From CAZPUI01 sp964415525 (GTDB lineage: Bacteria; Acidobacteriota; Holophagae; Holophagales; Holophagaceae): a stretch of DNA of 5,372 nt. This document shows, one piece after another, positions 1-5,067 of the stretch. The notes under the pieces were generated by a model. It was not told the origin of the DNA and ran no database searches. It saw only the letters and a list, made by a program, of their open reading frames with translations. How positions within the stretch are numbered: the first letter of the stretch is position 1; each line of letters opens with the position of its first letter. Both the position numbers and the translations under genes were made by a program. The stretch is from NCBI GenBank assembly GCA_964415525.1, contig CAYQAS010000187.1, positions 1-5,372 of the forward strand. Direction: 5' to 3'.

Positions 1-635
1 TCTACGCACCCCAGAGCCGCTGGAAAGAGCTGAAGGACGGCATGCTGGATCGCATCGCGCAGATCCGCGTGGGTGACGTGCAGGACTTCCGAAACTTCAT
101 GAACGCGGTGATCGACGAAAAGGCCTTCGACGACACCATGGCCTACATCGACTACGCCAAGGCCTCGCCCGAAGCCGAGATCCTCGCGGGCGGCACCGGG
201 GACAAGACCACGGGCTACTTCATCCAGCCCACGGTGATCCTCACGACGAATCCCCACTTCAAGACCATGGAGGAGGAGATCTTCGCCCCGGTGCTGACGG
301 TCTACGTCTACGAGGACGACCAGCTGGACGAGACGCTTCAGGTCTTGGACGAGACGAGTCCCTACGCCCTCACCGGCGCGATCTTCGCGCGGGACCGCCA
401 CGTCATCAACAAGCTCAGCGACGCCCTGGCCAACACCGCCGGCAACTTCTACATCAACGACAAGTGCACCGGCGCCGTCGTCGGCCACCAGCCCTTCGGC
501 GGCGCCCGCGCCAGCGGCACCAACGACAAGGCCGGCAGCTTCCTGAACCTCATCCGCTGGACCAGCCCGCGGACCATCAAGGAGTGCTTCACGCCTCCTC
601 AGGGCCTGGCCTATCCGTTCATGGGCGAGGCATAG
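1..635 (+). CDS. pruA: 1-pyrroline-5-carboxylate dehydrogenase, ALDH4A1-like, C-terminal part (5' end outside window)
   Basis: The reading frame is open from the first full codon at position 3 to the TAG at 633-635, giving 210 residues, roughly the last 40% of an aldehyde dehydrogenase of about 540 residues. The enzyme oxidises L-glutamate gamma-semialdehyde (from pyrroline-5-carboxylate) to glutamate with NAD+, the second step of proline catabolism, in the cytosol. Visible motifs are the ALDH Glu-x-Phe block (EEEIFAPV, 270-293), the family-specific GNFYINDKCTGAVVG (from 441) and QPFGGARASGTNDKAG, then RWTSPRTIKE near the C-terminus. These match the mitochondrial ALDH4A1 type rather than generic ALDHs. 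The nucleophilic cysteine should lie upstream of the window and cannot be checked. No proline dehydrogenase domain is seen here; whether one is fused at the N-terminus is unknown. The next gene starts 84 nt downstream and looks functionally unrelated. Confidence 0.93.
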   Translation, partial: YAPQSRWKELKDGMLDRIAQIRVGDVQDFRNFMNAVIDEKAFDDTMAYIDYAKASPEAEILAGGTGDKTTGYFIQPTVILTTNPHFKTMEEEIFAPVLTVYVYEDDQLDETLQVLDETSPYALTGAIFARDRHVINKLSDALANTAGNFYINDKCTGAVVGHQPFGGARASGTNDKAGSFLNLIRWTSPRTIKECFTPPQGLAYPFMGEA

Positions 636-666
636 CTCGACCTTCTAACCAGGTGTCCAGGAGCCT

Positions 667-692
667 GCGTGATTCCATCGACGGAATCGCGC
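667..692. repeat. Hairpin between pruA and tupB (terminator without U-tract, or operator)
   Basis: An inverted repeat pairs 667-676 with 683-692: ten pairs including one G-U wobble (670/689), around a 6-nt loop (677-682). The core is GATTCC-N6-GGAATC. It lies 31 nt after the pruA stop and 27 nt before tupB. No run of T follows on either strand, so a classical intrinsic terminator is not supported. It could be an operator for the transporter operon, a weak terminator, or a 5'-UTR element. The pairing is seen directly; the role is open. Confidence 0.45.
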
Positions 693-719
693 CATGAAAT
701 CGTTCGATAGACTGGAGCC

Positions 720-1418
720 ATGGACCTTATCTGGGACGGCCTCAAGGAGGCGCTGCGCCTGCTGTTGCACCTCGACCGCGAGGTGCTGGCCATCGTGTGG
801 CTTTCCCTGAAGGTCTCCGGGATCGCCACCTCCCTCAGCACAGCCCTCGGCATCGGCCTGGGAGCCCTGGTAGCGCTGACACGCTTCCCGGGCAAGCGGA
901 TCGTCGTGAGCCTCGTGAACACCGGAATGGGCCTGCCGCCAGTGGTGGTGGGCCTCTTCGTCTCCATCCTTCTCTGGCGCAGCGGGCCCCTCGGCGTCCT
1001 CGACCTCCTCTATACCCCCACGGCCATGGTCCTCGCCCAGTGCGTCATCGCCACACCCATCGTCATGGGCTTCAGCATCGCCGCCCTGCAGGCCTTGCCG
1101 CCGAACCTGCGGCTGCAGATCCAGACCCTGGGCGCCTCGCGGAGGCAGACGCTCTGGCTGCTATTGAAGGAGGCGCGGTTGCCCCTGATGGCCGCCGTGA
1201 TGGCGGGCTTCGGCGGCGTCATTTCGGAAGTCGGCGCCAGCATCATGGTAGGCGGCAACCTCAAGGGCCAAACCCGGGTGCTCACCACCGCCACCGTGAT
1301 GGAGACCAGCCGCGGCAACTTCGAGATCGCCATCGCCCTGGGGCTGCTGCTCCTCGCCCTCACCTTCGGCGTGAACCTGGCGCTGACCTGGATTCAGCAG
1401 CGGGAGCGGCCCCGATGA
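720..1418 (+). CDS. tupB: Tungstate ABC transporter permease TupB
   Basis: This 232-residue inner-membrane protein forms the translocation channel of a TupABC-type tungstate importer. Hydrophobic segments are visible at about 22-53, 61-85, 101-124, 155-175 and 203-224. The cytoplasmic EAA-like loop that docks the ATPase lies at about 132-158 (LGASRRQTLWLLLKEARLP). Family-specific motifs are NTGMGLPPVVVGL (67-79), ISEVGASIMVGGN (168-180) and TTATVMETSRGNFE (189-202); they point to TupB rather than ModB or CysT/W. The start at 720 gives the normal TupB N-terminus (MDLIWDGLKEALRLL). The only SD-like GGAG (714-717) is just 2 nt from the ATG, unusually close. The stop overlaps the start of tupC (ATGA, 1415-1418), so the two are translationally coupled. 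No substrate-binding gene (tupA) precedes it, whereas tupA commonly does. Substrate assignment comes from family resemblance; molybdate or another oxyanion cannot be excluded. Confidence 0.9.
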   Translation: MDLIWDGLKEALRLLLHLDREVLAIVWLSLKVSGIATSLSTALGIGLGALVALTRFPGKRIVVSLVNTGMGLPPVVVGLFVSILLWRSGPLGVLDLLYTPTAMVLAQCVIATPIVMGFSIAALQALPPNLRLQIQTLGASRRQTLWLLLKEARLPLMAAVMAGFGGVISEVGASIMVGGNLKGQTRVLTTATVMETSRGNFEIAIALGLLLLALTFGVNLALTWIQQRERPR

Positions 1419-2533
1419 GCGCGCGACACCCCGAATCCGCCCCAGGGGCAAACGCGACGACGGCCCCGCTCCTCCAGGCCCGGGGCCTCCGCCTTTCCCG
1501 GGGCGGCAAGGTCGTGCTTCAGGATCTGGATCTGGACCTCGCCTCCGGTGAGATCCTCGCCGCCGTCGGGCCCAATGGCACCGGCAAGTCCACGCTGCTC
1601 CAGGCCCTGGCGGGGCTGTTGCCGCCGGATGAGGGCTCTCTCCGCCTCGACGACCTCGATCTCGCCCGTGCCTCGGACCGCCGGGCCTGGCGCCAACGGG
1701 TCACCCTGGTCTTCCAGGATCCGCTGCTCTTCGACACCACCGTGGCGGCGAACCTAGCCTCGGGCCTGCGCCTCCGCGGCGTGCCGCGATCCGAACGCGA
1801 TGCCAAAGCCGCCCACTGGGCCGCGCGCCTCGGCCTTTCCCATCTCCGGAACCGCAGCGCCCGCACCCTCTCCGGCGGCGAGGCCCAGCGCACCGCCCTG
1901 GCCCGCGCCCTCATCCTCGAACCCGAGATCCTCTTCCTCGATGAGCCCTTCTCGGCTCTGGACGCGCCCACCCGGGAGGCCCTGCTCCAGGACCTCGGCG
2001 CCATCCTGCGCGAGACCGGCACCGCCGCCGTGCTCGTCACGCACCACCTCACGGAGGCCCTGAGACTGGCGGATCGTCTCGCCGTCGTCATGGGTGGCAC
2101 CCTTCGCCAGATTGGACCGATCCGTGAAGTGATCCATCGACCGGCGGATGCGGAGGTCGCGGACTTTCTCGGCATGGAGGCGCTGGTGGAAGGCGTGGTG
2201 ACTGCCAGTGAACGCGGCACCTTCACCCTGAACCACGGGCTGGTGGGCGCCGGGGAGCAGCCCGTGGGGCGTCGCCTGCTGGTGGGCATCCGCCCGGAGC
2301 ATGTGACCCTCGACCGCACCATCCATGGCGAGCTGAGCGCCCGCAACCAGTTGCCCGCCATCGTGACGCGGATCCTGCCCCAGGGGCCCTTTTTCAAAGT
2401 CGAGCTCGACGCCGGTTTCTTCCTTTCAGCCTTCTTGACTCTCGATGCCCTTGAACAGCTCGGCCTGGAACAAGGTTCTCCTTGCGTCGCCCAGGTCAAG
2501 GCCACGGCGGTACATGTGGTTCGAGAGGGCTGA
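1415..2533 (+). CDS. tupC: Tungstate ABC transporter ATP-binding protein TupC with C-terminal TOBE domain
   Basis: This is a 372-residue cytoplasmic ATPase that powers TupB. After about 18 poorly conserved residues, the nucleotide-binding domain shows Walker A GPNGTGKST (52-60), Q-loop VFQD (99-102), ABC signature LSGGEAQR (152-159), Walker B ILFLDEP (172-178), the D-loop SALD (180-183) and the switch His in VTHH (His210). All catalytic elements are intact. Residues 305-372, beginning GELSARNQLPA, form a TOBE/Mop-like oxyanion-binding domain as in ModC-type ATPases, where it can mediate regulation by the oxyanion. The start at 1415 is set by the ATGA overlap with tupB and by GGGAG at 1402-1406, 8 nt upstream. 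A longer in-frame reading back to 797 exists but only shadows tupB. The assignment to tungstate rests mainly on the adjacent TupB. Confidence 0.9.
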   Translation: MSARHPESAPGANATTAPLLQARGLRLSRGGKVVLQDLDLDLASGEILAAVGPNGTGKSTLLQALAGLLPPDEGSLRLDDLDLARASDRRAWRQRVTLVFQDPLLFDTTVAANLASGLRLRGVPRSERDAKAAHWAARLGLSHLRNRSARTLSGGEAQRTALARALILEPEILFLDEPFSALDAPTREALLQDLGAILRETGTAAVLVTHHLTEALRLADRLAVVMGGTLRQIGPIREVIHRPADAEVADFLGMEALVEGVVTASERGTFTLNHGLVGAGEQPVGRRLLVGIRPEHVTLDRTIHGELSARNQLPAIVTRILPQGPFFKVELDAGFFLSAFLTLDALEQLGLEQGSPCVAQVKATAVHVVREG

Positions 2534-2621
2534 GAAGCGACCCTCTGCCATGTGATACTGGTCAGGAACGGGGCCTCAGTCCCGAGCACCCAACGTCTGA
2601 TTGGACGGCCCTGGAGCACCC
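2534..2621 (+). promoter_or_regulatory. tupC-hemerythrin intergenic spacer with possible weak promoter
   Basis: This 88-nt gap separates tupC from the hemerythrin gene. It contains TGTGATACT (2551-2559), which resembles an extended -10 element (4 of 6 matches to TATAAT plus TGn), but no good -35 hexamer sits 17 nt upstream. A 6-bp inverted repeat, AGAGGG at 2524-2529 with CCCTCT at 2541-2546, spans the tupC stop without a T-run. A small CGGGG/TCCCG stem lies at 2569-2584. I see no FNR- or NsrR-like palindrome. The downstream gene may have its own promoter here or be read through from tupBC; the sequence does not decide. Confidence 0.25.
2613..2616 (+). promoter_or_regulatory. Shine-Dalgarno GGAG for the hemerythrin gene
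   Basis: GGAG lies 5 nt before the ATG at 2622 and 8 nt before a second in-frame ATG at 2625. Either can be used. It argues against the in-frame TTG at 2601, which lies upstream of it. Confidence 0.6.
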
Positions 2622-3149
2622 ATGATGCAGGATCACGAAAAGTGGAACCGCGAGCGCGCGGAGCTGGACGCCTGGAAGGATGCGCCCACTCCTGAGCTCA
2701 TTCGCCACATCATGGCGCGCTACCACCGGGAGACCCGGATCGGCATGGCCGAGCTGGAGAGCCTCGCTGAGGAAGCCGCGTTGTTCGAAGGCTGGCGGGC
2801 CGATGTGCTGCTCGCCGTCCGCGACGAGGTGGACCTCTTCTGCACCGAGATGCGCCAGCACCTGCGGGATGAGGAAACGACGCTGTTCCCCGCCATCCTC
2901 GCCAAGGAAGCCGGTCGCGAAGTCGACGTGAAGCACGAGCTGCAGGAACCCCTGGACCTCTTCCAGGACGAGCACGATGCGGCCGAGGGCCTGCTCAAGC
3001 GCATCCGTGTGCTCACCAACGGCTACGTGGCCGCCCCCGGGGCCGCCCCGGTCCAGCAGGAGCTCTACGCTTCCTGCCAGCGGCTCGCCGACAGCCTGCT
3101 CGCTCACATCTATCTGGAGAACCAGATCCTGTTCCACCGGCTGATGTAG
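2622..3149 (+). CDS. RIC/YtfE-like hemerythrin domain protein (di-iron, nitrosative-stress repair type), lacking the ScdA_N domain
   Basis: This 175-residue soluble protein consists almost entirely of a four-helix hemerythrin-like domain resembling the C-terminal part of RIC (YtfE/ScdA/DnrN), which protects or repairs iron-sulfur centres after nitric oxide or oxidative damage. Family anchors are LIRHIMARYHRETR (26-39), QHLRDEETTLFP (79-90), QDEHDAAEGLLKRIR (115-129) and LLAHIYLENQILF (159-171). By alignment from memory with E. coli YtfE, six of seven iron ligands are kept: His35, His80, Glu84, His118, His162 and Glu166. The position expected to be His (YtfE His105) is Glu56, with no gap needed. 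The short N-terminal cysteine-containing ScdA_N domain is absent: only about 25 residues precede the first helix, without Cys. ATG at 2622 or 2625 follows GGAG at 2613-2616. It could be a diverged RIC or another hemerythrin-type sensor or storage protein. It ends 12 nt before a strong hairpin. Confidence 0.82.
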   Translation: MMQDHEKWNRERAELDAWKDAPTPELIRHIMARYHRETRIGMAELESLAEEAALFEGWRADVLLAVRDEVDLFCTEMRQHLRDEETTLFPAILAKEAGREVDVKHELQEPLDLFQDEHDAAEGLLKRIRVLTNGYVAAPGAAPVQQELYASCQRLADSLLAHIYLENQILFHRLM

Positions 3150-3161
3150 TCGGTTCCAGCC

Positions 3162-3198
3162 AACGTGAAGCGCCCGGCATCGCCGGGCGCTTCACGTT
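3162..3198. terminator. Bidirectional hairpin terminator between convergent hemerythrin and MBL-hydrolase genes
   Basis: A perfect 17-bp stem (3162-3178 paired with 3182-3198) closes a 3-nt loop (ATC, 3179-3181). It begins 12 nt after the plus-strand stop and ends exactly one base before the minus-strand stop codon (3199-3201). On the plus strand only TTT ends the stem, and on the minus strand AA/TT is minimal, so the U-tract is weak. The stem strength and placement between convergent genes still favour a shared terminator. Confidence 0.8.
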
Positions 3199-4368
3199 TC
3201 AGCGGGAGAAGGCAGGCCTGAGCCCGTCCGAGGTCGCCACGATGGGCGATTCTGCGGCGGTTTGGTGCGGCAGGCTCGGCCACCAGCGCACCTGAGGCGG
3301 CGTAGATCCTGGCTCCAGGCGTTCTCCGGGGCGCGGCACCAGCACCTGGACATCCGCTTGAGCGGCGGCCACCAACACCCGCTCCACCGGCTCGGTCCAA
3401 CCATGGGAGGCCAGCTGGAAGGTCCCCCAGTGAATAGGCAGCATCACCTTGCCCTGCACGAGGCCGTGGGCCTGCACGGCCTGCTCGGGGCCGAGGTGCC
3501 AGTCGGGCCAGGCCTGCCCATAGGCGCCGGATTCGATCAGGGTCAGGTCGAAGGGACCGAGCCGGGTACCGATGTCCGCCAGTCCGTCGAAGAGCCCCGT
3601 GTCGCCCGAAAAGTAGACCCGATGTGCCGCACCCAGGAACGCGTAGCCCGCCCACAGCGTGCGGTCCTTGTCGAAGATCCCCCGACCGCTCGCGTGGCGG
3701 GCCGGCGCGCAGACGATCTCCAGCGTGGCCACCTTCGTGCGGCCCCACCAGTCCAGCTCCGTGATGCGCGCCTCCGGAACGCCCCAGGCCGCGAGGCGCC
3801 GCCCCACGCCCAGTGGAACGATGAAGCGAGTCGGCCAGTCCTTGATGCGGCGGATCGTCCCCCGATCCAGGTGGTCGTAATGGTCGTGGGAGATCACCAC
3901 GGCATCGGGTACCGCCAGTGTTTCCAGCGCCACGGGCGTCGGATGGAAGCGCCGGGGGCCCACCCAGCCCAGGGGGGATGCGCGCTCGGACCAAACTGGA
4001 TCCGTGAGGATGCGGGTGCCGTCGACCTCCACCAGCAGCGTGGAGTGACCCATCCAGGTCACCGCCAGCCCGCTGCCAGGGGATGTCTGTTCGGGACGGA
4101 CCACCGGGAGCGGCTCCTTCGGTCGCGCATGAGGAGAGCGTCGAAACAGGCTGGTCAAGGCTCCCACGGTGTTGTTCCAGAGCGGCTGAGGGTTATGGAA
4201 GCGGCCATCGCGCCACTGTGGGGAAGCGGACATGGGAAGTCTCCAGACAGGTGAGGTGAGGGTGCCTTGTAGCCACAGCCCCGCCACCACCAGCGCCCCC
4301 CCCAGCCACGGCCTCAGGCCGTTCAATCGCAGGGTTGAAGGGATGGTTTGAAAGGTCACGGCGCTCAC
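3199..4368 (-). CDS. Metallo-beta-lactamase-fold hydrolase, NAPE-PLD/UlaG-like, with N-terminal membrane anchor
   Basis: With a GTG start at 4368 the protein has 389 residues. The metallo-beta-lactamase core begins near VTWMGHSTLLVEVDG (about 103-117). The zinc-binding signature HDHYDH is at 161-166 (His161, His163, Asp165, His166). Further ligands are His225 in ARHASGRG, Asp256 in FSGDTG and His313 in LPIHWGTF. ILTDPVWSERASPLGWVGP and RTLWAGY are typical of the NAPE-hydrolysing phospholipase D-like branch; the actual substrate is unknown. Residues 23-42 (GGALVVAGLWLQGTL and on) are hydrophobic after two arginines, suggesting an uncleaved signal anchor facing the periplasm; no lipobox is seen. 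The start is uncertain: GTG 4368 and GTG 4359 keep the anchor but lack an SD. ATG 4233 has GGAG 7 nt upstream and would give a 344-residue soluble form. G/C-rich third positions in 4234-4368 support real coding there. The gene is divergent from the TetR gene and probably controlled by it. Confidence 0.85.
   Translation of the reverse strand: MSAVTFQTIPSTLRLNGLRPWLGGALVVAGLWLQGTLTSPVWRLPMSASPQWRDGRFHNPQPLWNNTVGALTSLFRRSPHARPKEPLPVVRPEQTSPGSGLAVTWMGHSTLLVEVDGTRILTDPVWSERASPLGWVGPRRFHPTPVALETLAVPDAVVISHDHYDHLDRGTIRRIKDWPTRFIVPLGVGRRLAAWGVPEARITELDWWGRTKVATLEIVCAPARHASGRGIFDKDRTLWAGYAFLGAAHRVYFSGDTGLFDGLADIGTRLGPFDLTLIESGAYGQAWPDWHLGPEQAVQAHGLVQGKVMLPIHWGTFQLASHGWTEPVERVLVAAAQADVQVLVPRPGERLEPGSTPPQVRWWPSLPHQTAAESPIVATSDGLRPAFSR
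4241..4244 (-). promoter_or_regulatory. Internal Shine-Dalgarno GGAG before ATG 4233 of the MBL hydrolase
   Basis: On the minus strand GGAG sits 7 nt before an in-frame ATG (4233-4231), the best ribosome-binding site in the whole 5' region of this gene. If used, the product lacks the hydrophobic anchor and starts MSASPQW. It may be the true start or an internal second start; the sequence alone does not decide. Confidence 0.4.
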
Positions 4369-4370
4369 TC

Positions 4371-4431
4371 TGACAAAATGACGAAATATGTCAACGGGAA
4401 CAGTTTTGACATTGGGACATTTTTTGTCAAC
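4371..4431. promoter_or_regulatory. Double operator: two tripartite TGACA/TGTCA repeats 36 bp apart
   Basis: Two sites share the plan TGACA-N4-GAC-N6-TGTCAAC. Site 1 is 4371-4395 and site 2 is 4407-4431. In each, half-sites start at offsets 0, 8 and 18, and the two sites are exactly 36 bp apart. The outer arms are inverted repeats (TGACA with TGTCA, 13 bp between); site 2 extends to TTGACA/TGTCAA (4406-4430). The block is AT-rich in a GC-rich genome and lies between divergent genes, one a TetR-type regulator, so binding by that regulator is the natural inference. The TGTCAA arms read TTGACA on the minus strand, and TTGACA at 4406-4411 is on the plus strand, so bound protein would cover likely -35 elements in both directions. 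Confidence 0.7.
4402..4430 (-). promoter_or_regulatory. Possible promoter of the MBL hydrolase gene
   Basis: On the minus strand TTGACA (4430-4425) is followed, after 17 bp, by AAAACT (4407-4402), a poor -10 (3 of 6). Transcription would start around 4395, leaving about 27 nt before GTG 4368. A second minus-strand TTGACA at 4394-4389 has no acceptable -10 at 17 bp. Both lie within the double operator. Confidence 0.25.
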
Positions 4432-4434
4432 ACT
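4406..4434 (+). promoter_or_regulatory. Possible promoter of the TetR gene, implying a near-leaderless transcript
   Basis: TTGACA (4406-4411) is a perfect -35 consensus. At 17-bp spacing lies AACACT (4429-4434), only 3 of 6 matches to the -10 consensus. Transcription would begin close to the ATG at 4442, giving little or no leader, which fits the lack of any SD there. The weak -10 keeps this tentative. Confidence 0.3.
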
Positions 4435-4441
4435 TCTTTCC

Positions 4442-5011
4442 ATGGGCAGCGACAAGGAAACCCGGATCCTCGACGGCGCCACCGCCGTCTTCCTGCGGTA
4501 CGGCTACCGGAAGACCACCATGGGCGATCTCGCACAGGCCGCGGGCATGTCCCGCCCTGCGCTCTACCTGCTCTACTGCAACAAGGAACGGATCTTCGAG
4601 GCGGTCCTTCAGCGCTTCGCGGATCAGATCCTGGAGACCATCCAACGGGAGTTGAAGACGGCGGCCTCACCCCTGGAGCGGCTCCACGTGGCCTTCGAAC
4701 ACTGGGTGGTCCGCCCCTTCGAACTGATGGCGGGCTCCCAGGACACCCAAGACCTCATCCAGTGCGGCTTCGAGTTCGCCGAAGCGACGGTGATGCGCGG
4801 CTACGAAGCTTTTGAGGCTCTGCTGCGAGACATCCTGACGGAACTCCCCGGTCCACCACCTGCAGGCGCGCCCAACCCCGCCGAAGTTGCCCGAGTCCTG
4901 GCAGTCTCCGCCCGCGGTTTCAAGAGCGCCGCCCGGAACGTGGACGAACTGCGAGGGATGATCGACAGCCTGCTGCGGATGTCCCTGGCGTCGTTGCAGC
5001 CGCGGGATTAA
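4442..5011 (+). CDS. TetR/AcrR-family transcriptional regulator
   Basis: This is a 189-residue DNA-binding protein. The N-terminal TetR domain spans about 6-55: helix 1 (TRILDGATAVFLRYGY, 7-22), then the helix-turn-helix TTMGDLAQAAGMSRPALYLL (25-44), followed by YCNKERIFEAVL (45-56), the usual family junction. Residues 60-185 are helical and variable, forming the presumed ligand-binding and dimerisation region; I do not recognise a ligand class. ATG 4442 gives the usual short lead-in before helix 1. An in-frame ATG at 4388 would add 18 residues and place the start inside the operator, so it is less likely. No SD is seen before either. The gene is divergent from the MBL hydrolase, separated by a double operator, so autoregulation plus control of the hydrolase is the likely arrangement. 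It ends at TAA (5009-5011) just before a hairpin. Confidence 0.9.
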   Translation: MGSDKETRILDGATAVFLRYGYRKTTMGDLAQAAGMSRPALYLLYCNKERIFEAVLQRFADQILETIQRELKTAASPLERLHVAFEHWVVRPFELMAGSQDTQDLIQCGFEFAEATVMRGYEAFEALLRDILTELPGPPPAGAPNPAEVARVLAVSARGFKSAARNVDELRGMIDSLLRMSLASLQPRD

Positions 5012-5012
5012 T

Positions 5013-5045
5013 ACAAAAAGAGCGGCGGTTCACCCCGCCGCCCTT
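5013..5045 (-). terminator. Intrinsic terminator between convergent ccsA and TetR genes
   Basis: The stem pairs 5022-5028 with 5035-5041 (GCGGCGG with CCGCCGC) around a 6-nt loop. It extends by AAG/CTT across one mismatch (5018-5020 with 5043-5045). Read on the minus strand the stem is followed by CTCTTTTTG (down to 5013), a proper U-tract, so it terminates the ccsA-like gene. On the plus strand it lies 10 nt after the TetR stop, with only CTTCTAAA following, so it probably also helps end that transcript, less efficiently. Confidence 0.8.
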
Positions 5046-5067
5046 CTAAATGAAAATTTTCGGTCCG

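Noticed and set aside
797..1414. In-frame upstream extension of tupC through the tupB region, as one long frame.
   Set aside because: The Arg/Pro/His-rich translation is typical of an out-of-frame GC-rich shadow; tupB in the other frame has full family conservation, and ATG 1415 has a good SD.
1519..2619. Long open frame (366 codons) on the minus strand opposite tupC.
   Set aside because: Low-complexity Arg/Ser-rich product antisense to a fully conserved ABC ATPase; a codon-bias shadow.
2601..2621. TTG start for the hemerythrin gene at 2601.
   Set aside because: It lies upstream of the GGAG (2613-2616), which serves the ATGs at 2622/2625, and adds only seven residues with no family resemblance.
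3162..3198. The perfect palindrome as an attachment site or transposon end.
   Set aside because: No recombinase, transposase or second copy is present in the window, and its position between two convergent stop codons is explained by termination.
3110..3994. Second minus-strand frame (294 codons) overlapping the MBL hydrolase.
   Set aside because: Gly/Arg/Pro-rich frame-shifted shadow that also runs through the terminator hairpin into the hemerythrin gene.
3262..4254. 330-codon plus-strand frame opposite the MBL hydrolase.
   Set aside because: No recognisable motif; composition is that of an antisense shadow, while the minus strand carries complete zinc-binding motifs.
4369..4482. Longer N-terminus of the MBL hydrolase, from ATG 4482 or ATG 4443.
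   Set aside because: These starts would run through the AT-rich operator and place the start or promoter inside the TetR gene; residues encoded there do not look conserved. The CATG at 4441-4444 does hold an ATG on both strands, but this is probably chance.
2622..5011. Hemerythrin, MBL hydrolase and TetR as an NO-reductase/flavodiiron-like system.
   Set aside because: The hydrolase has NAPE-PLD/UlaG-type zinc motifs and no flavodoxin domain, and the genes are convergent and divergent rather than co-transcribed; no functional link is supported.
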